64,000 nucleotides of DNA from Spartobacteria bacterium UBA695 (GTDB lineage: Bacteria; Verrucomicrobiota; Verrucomicrobiia; Chthoniobacterales; Chthoniobacteraceae): the NCBI GenBank assembly GCA_002298145.1, contig DBMP01000029.1:1-64000 (forward strand), written 5' to 3'. The notes beneath the pieces were generated by a model. It was not told the DNA's origin. It saw only the letters and a program-made list of their open reading frames with translations, and ran no database searches. Below are positions 32,709-41,650 of this stretch, piece after piece. The position numbers and the translations under genes were made by a program. Every line of letters begins with the position of its first letter. Position 1 is the first letter of the stretch.

Positions 32709-34859
32709 TTACTCCGGAACTACGAGGAGAAAATGCGAGGCATCGCTCCCCGCGTTGGCCGATCCCTGCCAGGCCGTGCGGATCTTGCCGTGGGCGGTTC
32801 CCAGGGCGTTGACGTGGAATACCAGCTCGAAAAGGAACGGAGTGCCCGGCCGGATGCCCACGACTTCAAACGGGATGCCCGCCGCAACCGTGTAGTTGCC
32901 CACGGCGCGCCGGATCGCCACCGTGCCCTTTTTCAGCGGCTGGCCATTGAGGAGCATCGACGGGTTCGCTGCGTCCGGGGTGATGACCAGCAGCGGCGAG
33001 CGGGTATCGGAAAACGCGTCCTTGAGGCCGATTTCCAACGCGCTGCCTTCCCACCAGGCCCCCTCGACTACCTTGGCGTCGGTGTCGTCGATCTCCACTT
33101 CCAACCGGAGCTCGGCCTCTTCGATCCACGCGCGGCCCTTGGCCACGGGGTTGCCGGACCATTGGGCGTCAATGTCGATGCCCTTCTCGCGGCCCAGGCC
33201 GATGCAGACCTGCTTGCGCTGCGGAATGACGAGATCGCGCTCCACGGTTTGCATCGATTCGGAGATGATCGAGAGCACCACCTCTCCTTCGAAGCTTGCC
33301 TCGCGCTCCACGGAGAACGGCACGGAGGCCGTCTCGCCAGCGGCAATATTCAGTAGGATCGGCTCGGAAATCTTGAGCGAAGCTCCCTTCGCCTCCAGCC
33401 GCACCTCGCCCTGGAAGTCGCGGGCGGTTTCGTTCTTCGCCACAAGCCGGAAGGCCGCCTCGGTCGCGCCGCCGAGGAATGGGATGCTCTCGGGCTCGAT
33501 GCCAAGGAAGACGCGGGCAACGGCCTCCAGAGGCTTGCCGGTATTGCGCGCCACGGGCTGGAATTCCCCGAGGAAGCCGTCGCGCTGATGGGTCTCGATC
33601 AGCTCGTCGCACATCGACCAGATCTGGTCGAGGGTGAGCGTGGCGGCGGTGTTCGGGTCGGCCATGACGGCTTGGTAAATGTAATCCCGGCGGCCGGTCA
33701 CTGCGGCCTCGACGGTCAGCTCCTGCACGTTGACGTTGGTGCGGATGATGGAGGCGAGCTGCGGCGGGAGATCGCCGATGTGGGTCGGCTGGATGCCCTG
33801 TTTATCGACCAGGCACGGGACCTCCACCGAGCAGCCATGAGGCAGATTGTCGATGAGCCCCGCGTTGGGGACGTTGCCGTAGACCACGCGCGCCTGGCCG
33901 CTCACGATGGACTCGATGATGGAGGAGCCGTACTCGACGCTGCGGTGGATCTCGACCGGCTTTGCTTCATCCAGGAGGTCCTTTTCCATGTCGCCCCACT
34001 TGGCGATCTGCACTTCGCAGCGGCGGATGTATTCGTTGATCGGAATGCCGAATTTCTCGATAATTTCCTGCCCGTGATGGATGAAGTACGGGTTGTACTC
34101 GCTCTGGTGTTCGCTCGATTCGGTGACGAAGTAGCCCAGCCGCCGCATCATTTCGAAACGGACGCGGTCGCAGGCAAATACGTTCGGTTCCTCAAGTGCT
34201 TTGAACAGGAGCGGGTAGGCGTCCTTGCCACGGTATTCGAACTTGAGGAAGAAGGCCATGTGGTTGATGCCTGCGACGAGGTAGCTGATGTCCTTGGGGT
34301 CGAGGCCGCAGTAGGAGGCGATCTGCTGCGAGGTCCCCTGGACGCTGTGGCAGAGGCCGACCGAGGCGATGCCGGTAAGGCGGTCGACACCCCACATGTT
34401 CATGGGCATCGGGTTGGTGTAGTTGAGCAGCAGCGGGTTGGGCGCGCCGACTTCCTGGACGGTGCGGGCCACCTTGGCCAGCGCGGGAATGGAGCGCAGG
34501 GCGCGGAAGACGCCGCCCACGCCGAGGGTGTCGGCGATGGTCTGCTTGAGGCCGTATTTGGCGGGAATTTCAAAATCGGCGACGGTGGAAGGTTTGTAAC
34601 CGCCGACCTGGACGGTGGTGATGACGAACTTCGCGCCCTGACAGGCGGTCCGAAGGTCGAGCGTGGACTCGATACGCGCCTTGACCCCGAGCTGCGCGAC
34701 GACGCGGCGGGCCAGGTTTTCGATGGTGGCCAGGCGCTCCGGATCAATGTCCATGAGGCAGATGGTGCTGTCGGAAAGGGAGGGATACTGGAGGATGTCG
34801 CAGATGAGGTTTTTTGCGAACACGACGCTACCGGCGCCGACGAGGGTGATTTTGTTCAT
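32709..34859 (-). CDS. GH4-family glycosidase with C-terminal CBM9-like extension
   Basis: The 716-residue protein begins with the NAD-binding GAGSVVFAKNL. Residues 1 to about 455 are a GH4 enzyme: YTNPMPMNMW, LCHSVQ (metal Cys) and GINHMAFFL (metal His) are the family marks, closest to MelA-type alpha-galactosidases. GH4 enzymes cleave by NAD-dependent oxidation and elimination in the cytoplasm. Unlike family members of about 450 residues, this one continues with an Ig-like beta domain (about 465-545) and a module resembling CBM9/DOMON (about 555-716, WWEGSALEIGLKDAF). No signal peptide is present. A divergent AraC-type gene 85 bases upstream probably regulates it. Confidence 0.9.
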   Translation of the reverse strand: MNKITLVGAGSVVFAKNLICDILQYPSLSDSTICLMDIDPERLATIENLARRVVAQLGVKARIESTLDLRTACQGAKFVITTVQVGGYKPSTVADFEIPAKYGLKQTIADTLGVGGVFRALRSIPALAKVARTVQEVGAPNPLLLNYTNPMPMNMWGVDRLTGIASVGLCHSVQGTSQQIASYCGLDPKDISYLVAGINHMAFFLKFEYRGKDAYPLLFKALEEPNVFACDRVRFEMMRRLGYFVTESSEHQSEYNPYFIHHGQEIIEKFGIPINEYIRRCEVQIAKWGDMEKDLLDEAKPVEIHRSVEYGSSIIESIVSGQARVVYGNVPNAGLIDNLPHGCSVEVPCLVDKQGIQPTHIGDLPPQLASIIRTNVNVQELTVEAAVTGRRDYIYQAVMADPNTAATLTLDQIWSMCDELIETHQRDGFLGEFQPVARNTGKPLEAVARVFLGIEPESIPFLGGATEAAFRLVAKNETARDFQGEVRLEAKGASLKISEPILLNIAAGETASVPFSVEREASFEGEVVLSIISESMQTVERDLVIPQRKQVCIGLGREKGIDIDAQWSGNPVAKGRAWIEEAELRLEVEIDDTDAKVVEGAWWEGSALEIGLKDAFSDTRSPLLVITPDAANPSMLLNGQPLKKGTVAIRRAVGNYTVAAGIPFEVVGIRPGTPFLFELVFHVNALGTAHGKIRTAWQGSANAGSDASHFLLVVPE

Positions 34860-34944
34860 GAGGAATGGATTACACGATTCTCTCTAAATTCCAAAGAATC
34901 AAGGCGTGATTTAATAGGTCGTTTTGTGATATTTTAACAGGACC

Positions 34945-35712
34945 ATGCTTTCGCCTCAAAATCATATTCTGATTTCCACCCCCTATGGCTGTGCCCTGGA
35001 AACCACCCAGACGCCCCGCTATTACTGGGATAATGCCCAGCGCGGAAAAGACCAATTTGTGATTGTCCAATGGACGCTCGAAGGCGAGGGCATGTTCGAG
35101 CAGGAAGGCGTGGAGCACCCGGTGCCGCCGGGAAACGCTCTAATTGTGATCTCACCTGAGCCTACTAAATATTATTACCCCAAACAGGGCCGGGAACCAT
35201 GGCGCTACCGGTGGCTGAATTTCTACGGGCCGCTGGCGATTTTGCTATTCCGGGAACTCCGCGAGGCATTCGGCCCGGTGCTTCCCCTGCCGGATGCATC
35301 GGCGGCAGGCATGATGGCGCAAAAGCTGGCCGAGGTCGCGCGGGCGCGTCTGCCGGTGGACCCGTATGAATCGAGCGCGGCGGCGTATGGGTTCATTATG
35401 GAATGGACGCGGCAGTTGAGCCGCCCGGCGATGGAGGCGGCCGACCCGGTACAGGTGGCCCTGGCGCTTTGCGCGGCACGGTTCCGCGAGCCGCTCGGGG
35501 TGAAGGAGCTGGCGGCGCAAACGGGGCTGAGCCGGGAGCATTTTACCCGGGTGTTCACGGAGGCGACCGGGAAATCTCCAGCCCGGCATTTGCGCGATCT
35601 GCGGGTGGCGGCGGCCCAGCAGATGATGCGGCGACCGGCGGTGCCGCTCAAGGAGGTGGCGCTGCGCTGCGGCTTCCCCTCGGTGCGCTCGCTGCGCCAG
35701 GCGCTGGGGTAG
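34945..35712 (+). CDS. AraC-family transcriptional regulator, cupin-type sensor
   Basis: The 255-residue protein has a cupin-like N-terminal half (PPGNALIVISPEPTKYYYP, residues 57-75) and a C-terminal AraC domain (ELAAQTGLSREHFTRVFTEATGKSP and LKEVALRCGFPSVRSLRQAL). It is divergent from the GH4 glycosidase gene with 85 bases between the starts, the usual arrangement for a sugar-sensing activator of a catabolic gene. The C terminus stops right after the second helix-turn-helix. Confidence 0.9.
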   Translation: MLSPQNHILISTPYGCALETTQTPRYYWDNAQRGKDQFVIVQWTLEGEGMFEQEGVEHPVPPGNALIVISPEPTKYYYPKQGREPWRYRWLNFYGPLAILLFRELREAFGPVLPLPDASAAGMMAQKLAEVARARLPVDPYESSAAAYGFIMEWTRQLSRPAMEAADPVQVALALCAARFREPLGVKELAAQTGLSREHFTRVFTEATGKSPARHLRDLRVAAAQQMMRRPAVPLKEVALRCGFPSVRSLRQALG

Positions 35713-35767
35713 CTGCGCTCCGGGGCATGTCTTGTCTTCAGTTTTATTCCCGGCTAGGCTTGGCCCC

Positions 35768-36115
35768 ATGCCTGATTTGATCCACATTGAAGCCCTGGAG
35801 GTGCGTTCTCATATTGGTGTTCCCGATGAGGAGCGCGCGGAACCGCAGCGGCTGACCGTGACGCTCACGCTGGAGGCGCGTACGGACTTTCGCACACTGG
35901 GCGACCGCTTCGAGGAGACGATCGACTACGCGGCGGTTTGCGACGTGGTGCAGGCTATCGCTCTGGAGCGTCCCCGCAAGCTGGTGGAGACGCTGGCCGA
36001 GGAGATTGCGGCGGGGCTGCTGCACCGTTTCCCGATCCGCCAGCTGACCGTGGAGGTGCGCAAGTTCATCTTACCGCAGACCGATTACGTGGCCGTGCGC
36101 ATCGAGCGGCCTTAG
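35768..36115 (+). CDS. folB: Dihydroneopterin aldolase
   Basis: The 115-residue protein has the FolB pattern: IEALEVRSHIGVPDEERAEPQ at the N terminus, then FEETIDYAAVCDVV, LVETLAEEIA and a late VEVRK. It cleaves dihydroneopterin to 6-hydroxymethyl-dihydropterin in folate synthesis. ATG 35768 is typical; an in-frame upstream stretch is not conserved. No other folate gene is adjacent. Confidence 0.92.
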   Translation: MPDLIHIEALEVRSHIGVPDEERAEPQRLTVTLTLEARTDFRTLGDRFEETIDYAAVCDVVQAIALERPRKLVETLAEEIAAGLLHRFPIRQLTVEVRKFILPQTDYVAVRIERP

Positions 36116-36169
36116 GAGCTTAAGCACGCGCCGGCTGGATACCGGGGCCGAAATGTGCGATAGAATTAG

Positions 36170-36763
36170 GTGAGCTTTCTTTCGACTACTATTTTGCTGT
36201 TCCTGGTCATCGACCCGATCGGCAATATCCCCATCTTTCTGGCCGCGCTGCGTGGCGTACCTGAGAACCGTGTGACCCGCGTGGTTTTGCGCGAATGCGG
36301 CATTGGCTTCCTGGCGCTGGTGCTCTTCATGCTCTGCGGGCAGTTCTTTTTGCAAACGCTGCACCTGTCGGAAACGTCGCTGGGCATCGCCGGGGGGATT
36401 ATTCTCTTCCTGATCGCGCTGCGGATGATTTTCCCGACCTCGGAGCCGATGTTCGGGACCGCGACTGGCAGCGAACCGCTTCTCTTTCCGCTGGCCATCC
36501 CGACCATCGCGGGGCCTTCCGCGCTGGCTACGGTGCTGCTCCTCTCTTCGCACAATCCGGACGACTTCTGGATGATCTTCAGCGCGGTGGCGGTGGCCAT
36601 GGGGGCTTCGACGGTGATTCTGGCCGCCTCGGGGCAAATCGCCAAGGTGGTGGGCCGCCGGGTGCTGACGGCCGTGGAACGCTTGATGGGCTTGATCCTG
36701 ACCGCCGTGGCGGTGGAAATGTTCCTGCAAGGCCTGCGCACGTTCGTGGTCTCACTGCGCTAG
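36170..36763 (+). CDS. MarC-family membrane protein
   Basis: The 197-residue protein has six hydrophobic segments and the family blocks VIDPIGNIPIFLAAL and PLAIPTIAGPSALATVLLL. MarC-type proteins are inner-membrane proteins of unproven transport function; the link to multiple-antibiotic resistance was withdrawn. The start is a GTG at 36170. A strong terminator follows seven bases after the stop. Confidence 0.93.
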   Translation: MSFLSTTILLFLVIDPIGNIPIFLAALRGVPENRVTRVVLRECGIGFLALVLFMLCGQFFLQTLHLSETSLGIAGGIILFLIALRMIFPTSEPMFGTATGSEPLLFPLAIPTIAGPSALATVLLLSSHNPDDFWMIFSAVAVAMGASTVILAASGQIAKVVGRRVLTAVERLMGLILTAVAVEMFLQGLRTFVVSLR

Positions 36764-36769
36764 AAAAAC

Positions 36770-36804
36770 AACTGCCCAACCCGGATTTCCCAGGTTGGGC
36801 AGTT
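36770..36804. terminator. Bidirectional terminator between MarC and trxA
   Basis: A perfect 12-bp stem (AACTGCCCAACC and GGTTGGGCAGTT, 36770-36781 with 36793-36804) has an 11-base loop. A-rich sequence precedes it and TTTGAAAA follows. It lies between the convergent marC-family and trxA genes. Confidence 0.85.
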
Positions 36805-36861
36805 TGAAAAATGGAACTTTGCCGTCCGACCTTGGATCGGCCGGAGTTGGCGTTCTGGCGC

Positions 36862-37194
36862 TTAGGCCAGAGCTTCGAGCTTGGCCACCAGGTCGCCCTT
36901 GGTGACGGCGCCGCCGACGATCTGCTCCTTCACGTCTCCGTTCTTGAAGATGAGGAGGGTCGGGATGGCGCGGATGCCGAAACGGGCCGAGATGGCCTGG
37001 TTTTCATCCACATCCACTTTGCAGATTTTAAAGGTGCCGCTTTTCTCCGCCGCGATTTCGTCGATGATCGGGGCAATCATTTTGCACGGTCCGCACCAAG
37101 TGGCCCAAAAATCCACCAGCACGGGGGTGGCGGCGTTGAGAACTTCTTGATCGAAATTAGCGTCGGTCAGGTTGTGAACGTTGGGATGAGACAT
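36862..37194 (-). CDS. trxA: Thioredoxin
   Basis: The 110-residue cytoplasmic protein has the WCGPC active site (residues 34-38; FWATWCGPCKMIAP) and the cis-proline motif AIPTLLIFKNGD. It reduces disulfides in cytoplasmic proteins with thioredoxin reductase. It is the usual length of TrxA, and starts MSHPNVHNLTD. Its neighbour upstream is the proline-rich repeat protein, 84 bases away. Confidence 0.96.
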   Translation of the reverse strand: MSHPNVHNLTDANFDQEVLNAATPVLVDFWATWCGPCKMIAPIIDEIAAEKSGTFKICKVDVDENQAISARFGIRAIPTLLIFKNGDVKEQIVGGAVTKGDLVAKLEALA

Positions 37195-37278
37195 GAGTAA
37201 ACGATGGGCGAAAGGACGCTGGTTGACAACGCCCTTTGCTGGTTTTTTTACGGTTATGGAAAGAGCCTAAAGGAGAGC

Positions 37279-38271
37279 CTAGAGGAACGCCATGACACAG
37301 GCGAACGCGGCGGCGATAAAGGCGGCGATGCTGAAGGGAAGCATAAGGGGATCGTCTTCGGAGGGTTGCTCGGTGGTGGAGGTCTGGACGTCCGCCGTCT
37401 TGATGGACGGGGCGGGCATCGAGGAAAGCGGTGCCGTCTGGTTGAGCTTGACGGTTGCCTTGGGCATCGTCTTGGGGCTCGGCGGAACCGGGATCCGGGT
37501 GGTTTCTTTCTTCGGCGTCACCGGCTTGACCGGAGCGGGCACGGCGGCGGCCGGAGCTACGTGGGCCTTCGGCAGGACGGGCGCGGCGGGTGGCACGGGG
37601 GCCGAGGGCGGCACAGGAGAGCTCGGCGCTACCGGGGGGTGAATTCCCAGGCCCGTGGGGGCTTTCGGCAGAACGGGAGGCGCGCCAACCGGAGGCGGCG
37701 GCAGCGGGGAGCCCACCTTGGGCAGCACCGGGGCGGTGGGAAGCTTCGGAGGAAGAGGGAGTTTGCCAGCGGGCGGCACCGGGAGGCTTCCCGGAGGCTT
37801 GGGCAGAGTGGACGCACCAGGGGCGCTGGGCGCACTGGGGGCGCTCGGCGCGACGGGCGGCGGAACGACCGGGAGCTTCGGGATGCCGGGGGCAACCGGC
37901 GGGACCGGCGGCTTCGGCGCGGCGCTCACGGGGAGCCGGATCGGCATCGTCGTGCGGGCGTCTTCGTCAACGGTCGGCTGCCCCGGGGGCAGGTTGATGC
38001 GAATGGTATCGCGCTTGGGACCGGGCTGCGACGGGAGGCTGATGCGGATGGTCTCCTTCTTGCCTTCGCCGATACGGACGGTCTCTTTCTTAATAATGTC
38101 GGTCTCCTTTTTCAGGATGCCGGACGAAGACTGAGGAATGGTGATGCGAATGGTCTCCTTTTTGCCTTCGGGGGAAGGCGCGGGGATACCCGGCTTGGGC
38201 GGCAACGTGATTCTCACAGTCGCCTTTTTCTGAATGGTAGGATCTGTTGGACGGGGGGGCTCGGATGCCAT
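37279..38271 (-). CDS. Proline-rich, tail-anchored protein with KKxTxRI repeats
   Basis: The 330-residue protein has no N-terminal signal. Its first about 110 residues carry repeats built on KK(A/E)T-(I/V)RI-(T/S/N)LP: KKATVRITLP, KKETIRITIP, KKETVRI, KKETIRISLP and KRDTIRINLP, and a late copy KKETTRIPVP. The middle is Pro/Ala/Val-rich low-complexity sequence, and the last about 20 residues form one hydrophobic helix (LPFSIAAFIAAAFACVMAFL), so the protein is likely tail-anchored with the bulk in the cytoplasm. I recognise no known family. ATG 38271 is preferred over one eight codons upstream. Confidence 0.7.
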   Translation of the reverse strand: MASEPPRPTDPTIQKKATVRITLPPKPGIPAPSPEGKKETIRITIPQSSSGILKKETDIIKKETVRIGEGKKETIRISLPSQPGPKRDTIRINLPPGQPTVDEDARTTMPIRLPVSAAPKPPVPPVAPGIPKLPVVPPPVAPSAPSAPSAPGASTLPKPPGSLPVPPAGKLPLPPKLPTAPVLPKVGSPLPPPPVGAPPVLPKAPTGLGIHPPVAPSSPVPPSAPVPPAAPVLPKAHVAPAAAVPAPVKPVTPKKETTRIPVPPSPKTMPKATVKLNQTAPLSSMPAPSIKTADVQTSTTEQPSEDDPLMLPFSIAAFIAAAFACVMAFL

Positions 38272-38424
38272 AGGACAGTCTAGAACGTATGGCACCGGGG
38301 GCGGAGGGTGTCAATCTTTGCTTCAAATAAATCAGAGGCGGAAAGGCAAGGCGGAAAAACCTTCCTAGTGCGTGGGCATCTTAGGCCTTGCGCTTTACCA
38401 GACGCTTCCCTTAGCTTGCGGCGC

Positions 38425-39375
38425 ATGAACATTTTGGTCACCGGCGGAGCCGGTTTCATCGGTTCGAATCTCGTTGACCGGCTCCTTGTGGAGGGACATG
38501 ACGTCGCGGTCATTGACGAGTTCAACGACTACTACGATCCGGCAATTAAGCGGGCAAACCTCGCCGCAGCCGCCGACCGCATCGTGATCCACGAGGTGGA
38601 TATCCGCGATGCCAAGGCACTGAGCCATATCGTAGGACTGGGCCAATTTGACGCGATCATTCACCTGGCCGCGCGCGCCGGGGTGCGCCCGTCGATCAAG
38701 CATCCCAAGCTCTATATTGATGCCAACGTCACCGGGACCTTCAACCTCCTGGAAGCCGCCCGGCAGGCGGGTATCAAGCGCTTTATCAACGCTTCGAGCT
38801 CCTCGGTGTACGGCGTGCTGAAAACGGTACCCTTCCGCGAGGATATGTGCCTGAACCAGACGATCAGCCCCTACGCGGCGACGAAGCTGGCAGCCGAGCA
38901 ACTCTGCTCCAACTACTCTTATCTCTATGGGATGCGTACCACCAGCGTACGCTTTTTCACCGTTTACGGCCCCCGGCAGCGACCCGACCTGGCGATTCAT
39001 AAGTTCACCAAATTCATCCACGAGGGCCGGGCCATCGACCAATACGGCGACGGCTCCACGCGGCGGGATTACACCTACATCGACGACATCCTCCAGGGCG
39101 TGCTCGCGTGCCTCAGCTACGAGGGCCCGCTCTGCGACGTCTTTAACCTGGGCGAAAGCCAGACGACGACGCTCAGCGAGCTGATCGCCGCCATCGAAAC
39201 AGCGCTGGGCAAAAAAGCGATCATCAACCGCCTGCCGGAACAGCCCGGCGACGTACCCCTAACCTACGCGGACATCTCCAAATCCCGCGATCTCCTCGGC
39301 TACTGCCCCACGACGAAAATCTGCGAGGGCATACCGAAATTCGTCGACTGGTACCTCAAGACGTACACAAAATAG
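38425..39375 (+). CDS. NAD-dependent nucleotide-sugar epimerase
   Basis: The 316-residue protein is a short-chain dehydrogenase-type epimerase: GGAGFIGS (residues 7-14) binds NAD, and SPYAATK holds the catalytic Tyr and Lys. NDYYDPAIKRANL is close to the pattern of UDP-glucuronate 4-epimerases, and TTSVRFFTVYGPRQRPD is a family block. It likely makes a UDP-galacturonate or related sugar for surface polysaccharide. The next gene begins nine bases after its stop. UDP-galactopyranose mutase lies two genes on. Confidence 0.92.
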   Translation: MNILVTGGAGFIGSNLVDRLLVEGHDVAVIDEFNDYYDPAIKRANLAAAADRIVIHEVDIRDAKALSHIVGLGQFDAIIHLAARAGVRPSIKHPKLYIDANVTGTFNLLEAARQAGIKRFINASSSSVYGVLKTVPFREDMCLNQTISPYAATKLAAEQLCSNYSYLYGMRTTSVRFFTVYGPRQRPDLAIHKFTKFIHEGRAIDQYGDGSTRRDYTYIDDILQGVLACLSYEGPLCDVFNLGESQTTTLSELIAAIETALGKKAIINRLPEQPGDVPLTYADISKSRDLLGYCPTTKICEGIPKFVDWYLKTYTK

Positions 39376-39383
39376 GCGGTAGT

Positions 39384-40499
39384 ATGAACCGCTACGCGAA
39401 CGTCGTCGAACTGCTGCAAGCGCTGGTCCGGATCCCTAGCGTCAACCCGGACGGCAACCCCGGCATCGAACACCCCGGGGAGGCGGCCTGCGCAGAGTTC
39501 GTCGCTGATTTTCTGCGCGGCATCGGAGCCCGGGCGGAGATCGAACCGGTGCTCGACGGGCGGCCGAACGTCGTCGCCCTTTTCCCCGGCGGCGAAGGCA
39601 AAAAACGCCTCTACTTTGCCCCGCACCTCGACACAGTGACGGTGGCAGGCATGACGATCGACCCGTTCGCTGCGGAAATCCGCGACGGCAAGCTCTGGGG
39701 GCGCGGCGCGAGCGATACCAAGGGCCCCATGGCGGCGATTCTCTGGGCGCTCTGGGAACTGCGGGAGCGCATCCCGACGCTCGGCTGGGAAATCGGCTTT
39801 CTGGGCCTGATGGGCGAGGAAGCGGGCCAGCATGGCGCGCGGCATTTCGCAGCCCATCACCGGGCCGACTTCGCGGTGATCGGCGAGCCAACAGAGTTGA
39901 CTGTGGTTTACACCCACAAGGGTTGCAACTGGCTCCATCTCACCACCCGCGGCCACGCCGTCCACGCCTCCCGGCCAGAGCTGGGGGAAAACGCCATCGA
40001 CCAAATGCTCGACGCGCTGCGGGCGCTGCGCACGGAGGTTTTCCCAAAGTTCGCAGAGATCAACGACCCTGTGCTGGGGCACCCGACGGCCAATATCGGC
40101 CTGCTCCAGGGCGGCGCGAAAATCAACATTGTCCCGGACCTCTGCCAGGCGAGCATCGACATTCGCTCGGTACCGCAGCAGGACCGGCCCGGGTTCATTG
40201 CGGAAATCGTCGAGGTCTGCAAAAAAGCGGCCCCGGGCATCGAGGCGCGCTGGACCGAGCAGCGCCCGCTCTACACCGATCCCTCGCACCCGGTGGTCGA
40301 GGCGCTGGTGCGTGCGGGCGGCCCCCCGGGGGGCGCACCGTGGTTCAGCGATGCCGCGCTGCTGGCAGCCTCGGGCATCCCTGCCGTGGCGGTCGGTCCC
40401 GGCTCCATTGCCCAGGCCCACACTAAGGATGAGTGGATCAAGCTGGAGGATCTCCAGCAAGGGGTGGAGTTTTATAAGCGGTTTCTGGCATCACTCTGA
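39384..40499 (+). CDS. M20-family metallopeptidase (ArgE/DapE-like)
   Basis: The 371-residue protein has the M20 metal and catalytic blocks: APHLDTVTVAGM (His, Asp), GRGASDTKGPMAA (Asp), GEEAGQHGA (Glu-Glu) and a late AQAHTKDE (His). A dimerisation insert (HLTTRGHAVHASRP) lies in the middle. Substrates of this family are N-acyl amino acids or succinyl-diaminopimelate. The exact one is not shown. It follows the epimerase gene by 8 bases, and its stop codon overlaps a possible upstream ATG of glf. Confidence 0.9.
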   Translation: MNRYANVVELLQALVRIPSVNPDGNPGIEHPGEAACAEFVADFLRGIGARAEIEPVLDGRPNVVALFPGGEGKKRLYFAPHLDTVTVAGMTIDPFAAEIRDGKLWGRGASDTKGPMAAILWALWELRERIPTLGWEIGFLGLMGEEAGQHGARHFAAHHRADFAVIGEPTELTVVYTHKGCNWLHLTTRGHAVHASRPELGENAIDQMLDALRALRTEVFPKFAEINDPVLGHPTANIGLLQGGAKINIVPDLCQASIDIRSVPQQDRPGFIAEIVEVCKKAAPGIEARWTEQRPLYTDPSHPVVEALVRAGGPPGGAPWFSDAALLAASGIPAVAVGPGSIAQAHTKDEWIKLEDLQQGVEFYKRFLASL

Positions 40500-40534
40500 T
40501 GAGCCATTTTTTTCCAAACGTATCGCCACCAATC

Positions 40535-41650
40535 ATGAATAATCAGAAACCCTACGATTGGCTCATTGTCGGAGCCGGATTTGCCGGAGCCGTTCTAGCC
40601 GAGCGCCTCGCCGAGGAGGCCCATCGCCGCGTCCTCGTCATTGACCGGCGTAACCACATCGGAGGCAATTCCCACGACGCCGAAGACAACCACGGAGTAT
40701 TACTCCATAGCTATGGCCCGCATTATTTCCGTACCAACCGACAGGAAGTATTCGACTACCTCAGCCGCTTCACGCAATGGCGTCCCGTGGAATACAAAAT
40801 CCTCTCATGGACCGACGGGCGCTACTGGCAGTTCCCCATCAATCTGAACACCTTCGAGCAGATCATCGGGCGCCCGAGCAGCAGCGAGGAAATGACCGAG
40901 ACTCTCGCAAAATGGCGGGTCCCCATCGACAACCCGAAAAACTCCGAGGAGATCATCGTCTCGCAGGTGGGCTGGAAGCTCTACGAAAAGTTCTTTAAAA
41001 ACTACACCCAAAAACAATGGAAGCGCGCCCCGAAGGACTTGGATGCTTCCGTCTGCGGCCGCATCCCCATTCGCACGAACCGGGATGACCGCTACCTCTC
41101 CGAGCGCATCCAGGCCATTCCGGCGGAAGGATATACCCGGCTTTTCGAGAGGCTGCTCAACCATCCGCGCATCACGGTGCGGCTCGGATGCGACTTCAAG
41201 GAGATCCGGGACTCCGTGCCCTACCGCCGACTCGCCTACACAGGAATGATCGACGAGTACTACGACTTTTGCTACGGCCCGCTGCCCTACCGTTCGCTAC
41301 GGTTCGAACGGGAAACCCTGGAGCAGGAATTCTATCAACCGGCGATGCAGGTCAACTACCCCAATGACCATGACTTCACGCGGATTGTTGAAATCAAGCA
41401 CGCCACCGGCCAGCAACTCCCCGTGACCACCATCGTCCGGGAGTATCCCGCCGACTACGGTCCCGGCGGGGAAGCCTACTACCCGATCCCCACGACGGCC
41501 TCCCACAGCCTCTATGAGCAGTACGCCCAGCGCGCCCAAAGCGAAGCCAATGTCAGCTTCATTGGCCGTCTGGCCACGTACCGCTATTACAACATGGATG
41601 AAGTGGTCAAGTCCTCCCTGGACGAGTTCCAGCGGCTTAAAACGCTCTAA
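40535..41650 (+). CDS. glf: UDP-galactopyranose mutase
   Basis: The 371-residue flavoprotein opens with an FAD-binding fold (DWLIVGAGFAGAVLAERL) and has HNHIGGN-type (RRNHIGGNSHD), FFKNYTQKQWKRAP and the late FIGRLATYRYYNMDEVV blocks. It converts UDP-galactopyranose to UDP-galactofuranose for surface glycans. ATG 40535 gives the family start. An ATG at 40499, which overlaps the previous stop, would add 12 residues. Confidence 0.95.
   Translation: MNNQKPYDWLIVGAGFAGAVLAERLAEEAHRRVLVIDRRNHIGGNSHDAEDNHGVLLHSYGPHYFRTNRQEVFDYLSRFTQWRPVEYKILSWTDGRYWQFPINLNTFEQIIGRPSSSEEMTETLAKWRVPIDNPKNSEEIIVSQVGWKLYEKFFKNYTQKQWKRAPKDLDASVCGRIPIRTNRDDRYLSERIQAIPAEGYTRLFERLLNHPRITVRLGCDFKEIRDSVPYRRLAYTGMIDEYYDFCYGPLPYRSLRFERETLEQEFYQPAMQVNYPNDHDFTRIVEIKHATGQQLPVTTIVREYPADYGPGGEAYYPIPTTASHSLYEQYAQRAQSEANVSFIGRLATYRYYNMDEVVKSSLDEFQRLKTL

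Noticed and set aside
37204..38283. 359-codon Gly/Arg-rich open frame on the plus strand
   Set aside because: It is the reverse of the proline-rich tail-anchored gene; Gly and Arg runs come from complementary Pro/Ala codons.
38449..38465. GGTTCGAATC string resembling a tRNA T-arm
   Set aside because: It lies inside the epimerase reading frame (GFIGSNL); no acceptor or anticodon stems can be formed around it.
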